Source of the DNA: Kiritimatiellia bacterium
GTDB taxonomy: Bacteria > Verrucomicrobiota > Kiritimatiellia > RFP12 > UBA3636
Direction of reading: 5' to 3'
DNA length: 11,681 nt
Assembly: GCA_016295275.1 (NCBI GenBank)
Contig: JAEDLN010000053.1
Coordinates: forward strand, 1-11,681
Both the position numbers and the translations under genes were made by a program. Below are positions 7,403 to 11,681 of this stretch, piece by piece; within the stretch, counting starts at the first letter, position 1, and each line of letters begins with the position of its first letter. The notes under the pieces are model-generated. The model searched no databases, was not told the DNA's origin, and saw only the letters and a program-made list of their open reading frames with translations.

Positions 7403-7431
7403 AGTCTACCAAATCCGAAAACAATTGGCAA
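7403..7431 (-). promoter_or_regulatory. Sigma70-like promoter upstream of CNNM/CorC gene
   Basis: On the minus strand, TTGCCA (7431-7426; 5 of 6 to the -35 consensus) is separated by exactly 17 bases from TAGACT (7408-7403; 4 of 6 to the -10 consensus, including the key first T, second A and last T). Transcription would start near 7397. It sits 22 bases after the hisD stop codon, where a new unit would be expected. Confidence 0.5.
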
Positions 7432-7438
7432 AGCACGG

Positions 7439-7461
7439 CGGAAGAGCGCGGCTCAGTTCCG
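7439..7461 (-). terminator. Weak stem-loop overlapping the hisD stop codon
   Basis: On the minus strand CGGAA-(CT)-GAGC-CGC-GCTC-TTCCG pairs over 9 bp with a two-base bulge. The TGA stop of hisD lies within the 5' arm. No T-run follows, so it is at best a weak terminator or an mRNA 3'-end stabiliser. Confidence 0.25.
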
Positions 7462-8841
7462 CTCCGGTTGTGCATCGGAATCGCGCCCGGCGTCCGCGCC
7501 ATCTTCGCCGATAGCGGACTCCGCCCCTTGGTTGAACCGGACATCGCCCGCCCAACGGTGGCCGTCAAGCCCCTCGATATCGGAAAACGTCCGGATGATG
7601 GGAAGCGCATCGGAAAGATCCTTTTCCGTATATTGCACCATGCTCGTGCGATGGCGAAAATCCTCTACGGTTAGTCCGTTGAACATGTGCCCTGCCCCGC
7701 CCGTCGGAAGAACATGGGACGGGCCGGCGGCAAAGTCGCCTGCGGATTCCGGTGTCCAGGGGCCGACAAAAACGGCTCCGGAAGATTTCACATGGGGAAG
7801 ATACCGCTCCGGATCCTTCACCATCAGCTCGAAGTGTTCGGGAGCAAACCGGTTGATGACCGAAAGACCGACCTCGATGCTCGGCACCGCAAGCAGGAGA
7901 ATGCCGAAATTCTCGATGACCTTCATCACCTTGTCCTTGCGCGACATTTTCGGAATGCGCTTTGCGATGGCGTCACTGACCTTTTGGGCGAACGGCTCGC
8001 TGTCCGTGATGAAGAGCGAACGTTCGAAACCGGAGCCGTGCTCCGCCTGCGACAGCAGGTCGGCGGCAATCCAATCCGGATTCATGGAATCGTCCGCCAA
8101 AATGGCGATTTCGCTCGGCCCCGCCACCAGATCGAGGGCAACTGTTCCGTAGACCAGCTGCTTGGCGGCCGTCACAAATGCATTGCCGGGACCGACGATC
8201 TTCTGAACCGGCTCGGTATGGCGAATTCCGTATGCCATCAAGCCGATCGCCTGGATGCCGCCGATCCGGTAGGCCTCCCGGATGCCGCACAGCTTCATGG
8301 CATACAGAATTTCCGGACGGACCGTCTTGTCCTTTGCGCAAGGCGTGCAGGCGACAATCTCCGGCACCCCCGCCACCTGCGCGAGCGTCGCCGTCATGAT
8401 AACTGTTGAGGCAAGCGGCGCCGTACCGCCGGGAACGTACACGCCGACCCGTTCGAGCGGACGGAACAGCTCTCCCAAGACGCCGCCGTTCGGGGTCTTC
8501 ATGGACCAATTTGGGCGCATGGATTTCCGGGCGAATTCCGCTACGCGATCGTGCGCCTCGCGAATCCGCGCCTTGACCTCTTCGCCCAACGCGGAATCCG
8601 CCGCTTCGAACTCGCGCTCCGAAATCCGAAGCTCCGTGGCGCGAAGAGAAACCTTATCGATGCGGGACACGGCCGCCAAAACGGCGGGAAGACCGCGATG
8701 CGCGATATCCGAGAGAATCTCCTGCGCAACCACCTGCGCCTTGGAATCGAACGTCGGACGTTTCAAAAAGACTTCAAGCGTCCGCGAACGGCGGGGAGGC
8801 CTGTAGCAGACAACTCGCAAATTGACAGCACTCATATTCAT
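7453..8841 (-). CDS. hisD: Histidinol dehydrogenase
   Basis: HisD catalyses the last two steps of histidine synthesis, oxidising L-histidinol via histidinal to L-histidine with two NAD+ and a Zn2+ site, in the cytoplasm. The 462-residue frame covers the whole family. Diagnostic stretches are VGVYVPGGTAPLASTV (132-147), RIGGIQAIG (192-200), KIVGPGNAFVTAAKQ (214-228), LVAGPSEIAILAD (238-250), SQAEHGSG (264-271), FAPEHFEL (332-339) and SAGDFAAGPSHVLPTGG (366-382). By homology Zn ligands are Q265, H268, D369 and H428 (in EGLDGHR), with E335 and H336 catalytic. An acidic, low-complexity tail of about 26 residues follows the usual end. The ATG at 8841 and another at 8835 both lack a Shine-Dalgarno site; I kept the first. 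No other his gene is in the window; it follows the uridine kinase gene by 42 nt, so its pathway partners must lie elsewhere. Confidence 0.96.
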   Translation of the reverse strand: MNMSAVNLRVVCYRPPRRSRTLEVFLKRPTFDSKAQVVAQEILSDIAHRGLPAVLAAVSRIDKVSLRATELRISEREFEAADSALGEEVKARIREAHDRVAEFARKSMRPNWSMKTPNGGVLGELFRPLERVGVYVPGGTAPLASTVIMTATLAQVAGVPEIVACTPCAKDKTVRPEILYAMKLCGIREAYRIGGIQAIGLMAYGIRHTEPVQKIVGPGNAFVTAAKQLVYGTVALDLVAGPSEIAILADDSMNPDWIAADLLSQAEHGSGFERSLFITDSEPFAQKVSDAIAKRIPKMSRKDKVMKVIENFGILLLAVPSIEVGLSVINRFAPEHFELMVKDPERYLPHVKSSGAVFVGPWTPESAGDFAAGPSHVLPTGGAGHMFNGLTVEDFRHRTSMVQYTEKDLSDALPIIRTFSDIEGLDGHRWAGDVRFNQGAESAIGEDGADAGRDSDAQPERN

Positions 8842-8866
8842 TCAAACAGAAAACGTTGTGGAGAAT

Positions 8867-8881
8867 GGCTGACGTTCAGCC
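8867..8881 (-). promoter_or_regulatory. Hairpin in the uridine kinase-hisD spacer
   Basis: GGCTGA-ACG-TCAGCC on the minus strand is a perfect 6-bp stem with a 3-nt loop, two bases after the TAG of the uridine kinase gene. No T-run follows directly, so termination is unlikely. It may trim or stabilise the transcript between the two cistrons. Confidence 0.3.
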
Positions 8882-8883
8882 GG

Positions 8884-10554
8884 CTAATATTGAAAAACGG
8901 AACCGCCGATGTATTCGCGCAAAATCGAATTTCCCGGCACGGCATTGGGCGGAATCGGATGGAAGTTCTTGAGAACGTCCTGCAAACGGCGCGCGGTGGC
9001 GTACTCGGCATCGCATGGCTTGACTTCCGCAAGAAGGGCCTCCGCATACGGGCGGAGAACGGAAAGCTCGTAATCCAAAGACGAATTGAACGATACGTCA
9101 GCTTCGTTTTGATACGGAAAAATCCACTTTTCCTCGCCCCGGCGGACATTCGGCCAAAGCGAAATCGTCTTCTTTGCATTGTGCCCGCGAAACAGGTTGT
9201 CGCGCACGATGCGGCGAATCAGGCGATTGTCGGACGTGGAAAGAATCGTCGTATCATCGATGCCCAGCTGCGTAATCGCAGAAAGATAAATCAGGAACTT
9301 CTTCTCCCGCGGAACGGAATCCGTGAGCAGCGGATTCAACCCGTGGATTCCTTCGATGCAGAGAATGTCGGTATCGCCCAGACGAATCCGCTCCTCCGTC
9401 CAGACCGGTTTCTTGCTCCGGAAATCGAACTGCCTGCGGCGGATTTCCTTCCCTTCGAAAAGAGCGGCGATATCCGCCTTCAATCCGGCAATGTCGACGG
9501 CACGAATGTCCTCGTAGTCCGGTTTTCCGTCCGGCCCGATGGGATCGTCTTTTTCGTCGACGAAGTAGTCGTCGGTGGAGAGCATGACGGGATGCAGGCC
9601 ATTGACCCGCAGGTGAATGCCCAGACGCTTGCAGCTGGTTGTTTTTCCGGCGGACGAGGGACCTGCGATCAGGACAAGGCGCGGCAAGGGCCGGCGCGAT
9701 GCGATTTCATCGGCAATCTGACTGAATTTCTTGTCGTGCAATGCTTCGCTCATCTGCATGACGTCGGTCATGCACCGGTCGGCAATAGCTTGGTTGAGAT
9801 CGCCCACGCAGTGAATTCCCAAAATATCGCCCCAGACGGCATGTTCGCGATGAATTCGCATCAGCCCCTCGTTGATGGAATGCGGTGCCACGACAAACGG
9901 ATCGTGCCGGGAAGGCCCGATGGCGAGAATGCCGTCGCCCTCGCGCAAAAGCTCCAACGGCGTAAGCTGTCCCGTGGAGGCCAGCATCGCACCTTGGTAG
10001 ATTTCGCGATACGGTCCGCAGACTTGCAGCAAAACGACGGGCGCATTCATGTGTTGCAGCAGACCGACTTTGTCGTGCTGCCCCGCTTTGGCAAAGGTTT
10101 CCACCGATTCCTCGTAGCCGCAGAGTTCCTGCCGGATCGGAATATCCTCCGCGACAAGCGCCGTCAGCGCCGCGCGCAGACGCGCAACTTCCTCGTCCGT
10201 CACGGGCCGGTCCGGGGCGTCTTGCGCATCGCGCAATGTCGCGTAAATGCCGCATCCGATCGAATGACGGACACGCAAATGGCAATCCGGCAAGGCACGC
10301 TTTGCGGCAACCGAAAGCAAAAAGCAAACCGTACGGCGGAAAACCAGCCACCCGTTTTGCGAAGCAACCGAAAGCGGGCGGACCGTGCAATTCATCGCCA
10401 AGCGCGTCTGGAGCGATGCGACATCGTTGTTGACGAGTGCCGCCACCACCGGATATCCGCGCGAATCGCGCGCCGGAACCACTTCCCGCACGCAGATTCC
10501 GCTGTCGCAAACGAGCGGATCCTTCCGCCCATGCAAATGAACTGTAATCGGCAT
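8884..10554 (-). CDS. Uridine/nucleoside kinase with N-terminal TGS and ThrRS-like domains
   Basis: A 556-residue cytoplasmic protein. The C-terminal half is a uridine kinase/phosphoribulokinase-type P-loop kinase, which in relatives phosphorylates uridine or cytidine for pyrimidine salvage. It has Walker A GPSSAGKTT (298-306), LSTDDYFVD (325-333), the DFRSKK stretch (377-382) and ILCIEGIHGLNP (397-408). The N-terminal part starts with a beta-grasp TGS-like domain (about 1-65) and continues into a region resembling the second additional domain of threonyl-tRNA synthetase (RHSIGCGIYA near 96-105). In ThrRS that domain edits tRNA; here the full metal-binding His/Cys set is not evident, so an editing role is not supported. 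This fused architecture and length (about 550 residues) are known for "nucleoside kinase" proteins of several phyla, far longer than E. coli Udk (about 213). The start is fixed by AAGGAG 10 nt upstream. It starts 2 nt after the preceding gene, so co-transcription is likely. Confidence 0.9.
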   Translation of the reverse strand: MPITVHLHGRKDPLVCDSGICVREVVPARDSRGYPVVAALVNNDVASLQTRLAMNCTVRPLSVASQNGWLVFRRTVCFLLSVAAKRALPDCHLRVRHSIGCGIYATLRDAQDAPDRPVTDEEVARLRAALTALVAEDIPIRQELCGYEESVETFAKAGQHDKVGLLQHMNAPVVLLQVCGPYREIYQGAMLASTGQLTPLELLREGDGILAIGPSRHDPFVVAPHSINEGLMRIHREHAVWGDILGIHCVGDLNQAIADRCMTDVMQMSEALHDKKFSQIADEIASRRPLPRLVLIAGPSSAGKTTSCKRLGIHLRVNGLHPVMLSTDDYFVDEKDDPIGPDGKPDYEDIRAVDIAGLKADIAALFEGKEIRRRQFDFRSKKPVWTEERIRLGDTDILCIEGIHGLNPLLTDSVPREKKFLIYLSAITQLGIDDTTILSTSDNRLIRRIVRDNLFRGHNAKKTISLWPNVRRGEEKWIFPYQNEADVSFNSSLDYELSVLRPYAEALLAEVKPCDAEYATARRLQDVLKNFHPIPPNAVPGNSILREYIGGSVFQY

Positions 10555-10556
10555 CT

Positions 10557-11465
10557 CTACTTCGCTCCTTCCGACGATGCGTCCGCCCCGGAAGCCGGTG
10601 CGGATTGTCCGGACGCGCCGGAACGACCTTGCGAACGCGGTCCTCTGCGCCCGCCTCTTCCCGGACGCCGTCCTACGTCAAAGCCCGCGTCATGAAGCTT
10701 GTCGAGATCTTCATCGTTCAAATCGATGGGAAGAGGCGGCCCGTTTCCGCTGATGATCAAATCCGTATTGATGTCATGCAACCGTTTTTCCAGTTCGTCG
10801 GGCGATAGCGAAGACATTTCCTCCGCGTGGCGTCGGCGACGCTCCTGCATCTCTTCGTATGCCTTGCGGCGGCGCTCCTTCAACTCTTCTTTGGCGGCTT
10901 CCGCCTCCTTGCGGCGGGCAAGTTCCTCCTCGTCCACCGCTGCGGTCTGCGGCAATACGCCAAGCTTTCCGGCGGGCTGCCCGTACGAGAGAACATCCGC
11001 GCAATTCGTCGTCGCCGGATTGATCCAGAGCGGCAATTCCGCGGAAATGCCGCTTCGCCGCAACGTAACGGTCTGCTCCGAAAAGTGCACCGCTTCGCAC
11101 GTGAAATCCTCGAAGGACTGCCCTTCCAGCAGATAGTAGGAACGACCGTCCGATCCGTCGGTGAAGCCGACCGCCGGATACCCGTGAAAGCGCGACAGCA
11201 ACGTCACTTTTACCTTGTCCAGTCCTTCCGGAATGATGGCCGCCGCTTCCGTCGTCTCTGCCGCGCCCTGATTCTGCCCGGCTTCCGTTTCGGCGGCGGA
11301 AGGGGGAGGCGGCCCGAACGGTTGACGCTCCAATACCGGTTCGTAGCGCTCCGGCGTCATCTCCGCAACATGCAAAGATACGGCTTCACTTGTCGCCGGA
11401 AAGGCGATTCGTGAAAAAAGAAAGAGCGCAAGCGCCCGATAGAACCGTATCCCTGTAGAATTCAT
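10557..11465 (-). CDS. Exported GspC/PilP-like protein with coiled coil and Arg/Gly-rich tail
   Basis: A 302-residue protein I recognise only in part. Residues 1-28 look like a signal peptide or membrane anchor (basic start, hydrophobic ALALFLF, then FPATSEA). The YEPVLERQPFGPPPP stretch (41-55) recalls the "ERNPFG" linker before the inner-membrane/secretin-contact domain of GspC and PilP. Residues 83-147 form a small beta-rich domain (KVTLLSRFHGYPAVGF, SYYLLEGQSF, TVTLRRSGI) with the rhythm of a GspC homology region. Residues about 178-232 are a highly charged Glu/Lys/Arg heptad-like helix, probably coiled coil. The tail (264-302) is Arg/Gly then Ser/Ala/Gly-rich and probably disordered. It may be periplasmic and part of a type II secretion or type IV pilus system, but no such genes are seen here, so this is inference. 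It is the first gene of a unit with the uridine kinase and hisD genes; its promoter is almost on the ATG. Confidence 0.7.
   Translation of the reverse strand: MNSTGIRFYRALALFLFSRIAFPATSEAVSLHVAEMTPERYEPVLERQPFGPPPPSAAETEAGQNQGAAETTEAAAIIPEGLDKVKVTLLSRFHGYPAVGFTDGSDGRSYYLLEGQSFEDFTCEAVHFSEQTVTLRRSGISAELPLWINPATTNCADVLSYGQPAGKLGVLPQTAAVDEEELARRKEAEAAKEELKERRRKAYEEMQERRRRHAEEMSSLSPDELEKRLHDINTDLIISGNGPPLPIDLNDEDLDKLHDAGFDVGRRPGRGGRRGPRSQGRSGASGQSAPASGADASSEGAK
10565..10570 (-). promoter_or_regulatory. Strong Shine-Dalgarno of the uridine kinase gene
   Basis: AAGGAG on the minus strand lies inside the last codons of the preceding gene, 10 nt before the ATG at 10554. It is the clearest ribosome site in the window and supports this start and translational coupling across the 2-nt gap. 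Confidence 0.65.
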
Positions 11466-11471
11466 GCTTCC

Positions 11472-11500
11472 ATTCTACCATTTCAAACGGCATTTGACTA
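11472..11500 (-). promoter_or_regulatory. Promoter placed for a leaderless mRNA
   Basis: On the minus strand TAGTCA (11500-11495; 4 of 6) and TAGAAT (11477-11472; 5 of 6) are separated by exactly 17 bases. The -10 box ends 6 bases before the ATG at 11465, so transcription would begin at or within a base of the start codon, leaving no room for a ribosome site. The GGAAG right before the ATG is too close to work as a Shine-Dalgarno. Confidence 0.45.
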
Positions 11501-11519
11501 GATGTTGCGACAAGACGCA

Positions 11520-11681
11520 GGCAACGCCGCCCCGTGCGACCGTGCGCGCTCCCGTGCGGTAGGGTGCCCCGTGCGCAACCACGCGTGCGACTTTGCGGTA
11601 GGGCGCGATTCTCGGCCGCAACCGCCCGTGGGGGCTCCCCACCGCGGTGCGCGGCTTGGCATTGCGCGGCTTGGCATCGGG
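11520..11681. repeat. GC-rich non-coding right edge with short repeats
   Basis: From about 11520 to the window end there is no plausible gene. GTGCG occurs at 11534, 11542, 11554, 11571, 11585 and 11647. GCGGTAGGG appears twice (within 11556-11564 and 11595-11603). The 15-mer GCGGTAGGGCGCGAT at 11595-11609 is the exact reverse complement of 27-41 at the other edge. Texture and words match the left edge, suggesting one family of intergenic sequence. Function unknown. Confidence 0.65.
11648..11677. repeat. Perfect tandem duplication of a 15-bp unit
   Basis: TGCGCGGCTTGGCAT occurs at 11648-11662 and directly again at 11663-11677. The window ends four bases later, so further copies may continue outside. 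It is consistent with slippage in the repeat-rich edge. Confidence 0.8.

Larger units (their letters stand above)
7061..7452 (-). other. 392-base non-coding gap: leader and/or small RNA region
   Basis: There is no convincing protein gene here. On the minus strand the stretch is pyrimidine-rich with several T-runs, and its ORFs (such as 7378-7064) translate to Phe/Ser-rich low-complexity peptides without ribosome sites. What it does hold is a sigma70-like promoter (7403-7431), an early 6-bp hairpin (7376-7390) and a long hairpin with T-tract (7179-7231). About 120 bases of T-rich sequence then run to the CNNM/CorC start. It looks like a long 5' leader, possibly interrupted by premature termination. 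Confidence 0.5.

Noticed and set aside
8551..10695. A 714-codon open frame on the plus strand across the uridine kinase and hisD genes
   Set aside because: It lies opposite two unmistakable genes, its translation is rich in Arg/Asn/Gln with no recognisable domain, and long antisense frames are expected in GC-rich coding DNA.

Overview
The window holds seven intact protein genes, all on the minus strand, between two GC-rich, repeat-laden non-coding edges (about 1-343 and 11520-11681). I saw no rRNA, tRNA, CRISPR array, insertion sequence or phage gene. The DNA is GC-rich, so the plus strand carries many long but spurious open frames. Several points suggest a Gram-negative member of the PVC group (Kiritimatiellota, Lentisphaerota or Verrucomicrobiota). 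The histidinol dehydrogenase has wording I associate with that group. The uridine kinase carries a threonyl-tRNA-synthetase-like N-terminus. There is a secretin-accessory-like (GspC/PilP-type) exported protein, and several starts lack a Shine-Dalgarno site. This placement is inference from family resemblance only; no search was run.

Reading in the direction of transcription (right to left), the first unit starts at a promoter-like element whose -10 box lies 6 nt from the start codon, so the first gene may be leaderless. It encodes an exported GspC/PilP-like protein with a coiled coil and an Arg/Gly-rich tail (11465-10557). A TGS-domain uridine kinase (10554-8884) follows after 2 nt, and hisD (8841-7453) after 42 nt. 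A small hairpin overlaps the hisD stop codon.

Next is a 392-base gap (7061-7452) without a convincing gene. It has the best promoter in the window on the minus strand (TTGCCA-17 nt-TAGACT). About 165 bases further on is a 14-bp hairpin followed by a T-rich tract, which looks like an intrinsic terminator or attenuator. This could be a small RNA of roughly 220 nt or a regulated leader of the next gene. That gene is a CNNM/CorC-type membrane protein with a CBS pair (7060-5669).

The last unit looks like a carbohydrate operon: a GH2 glycosidase (5587-3869), a MATE-family transporter (3849-2455) and a raffinose-synthase/Sip1-type GH36 enzyme (2458-344). The gaps are 19 nt and then a 4-nt ATGA overlap. 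Both enzymes lack signal peptides and should be cytoplasmic. A multidrug-type MATE protein sits where a sugar transporter would be expected, which makes this the most interesting gene arrangement here. The 81 nt upstream of the GH2 gene show no strong promoter, so the unit may also be read from the corC-like gene.
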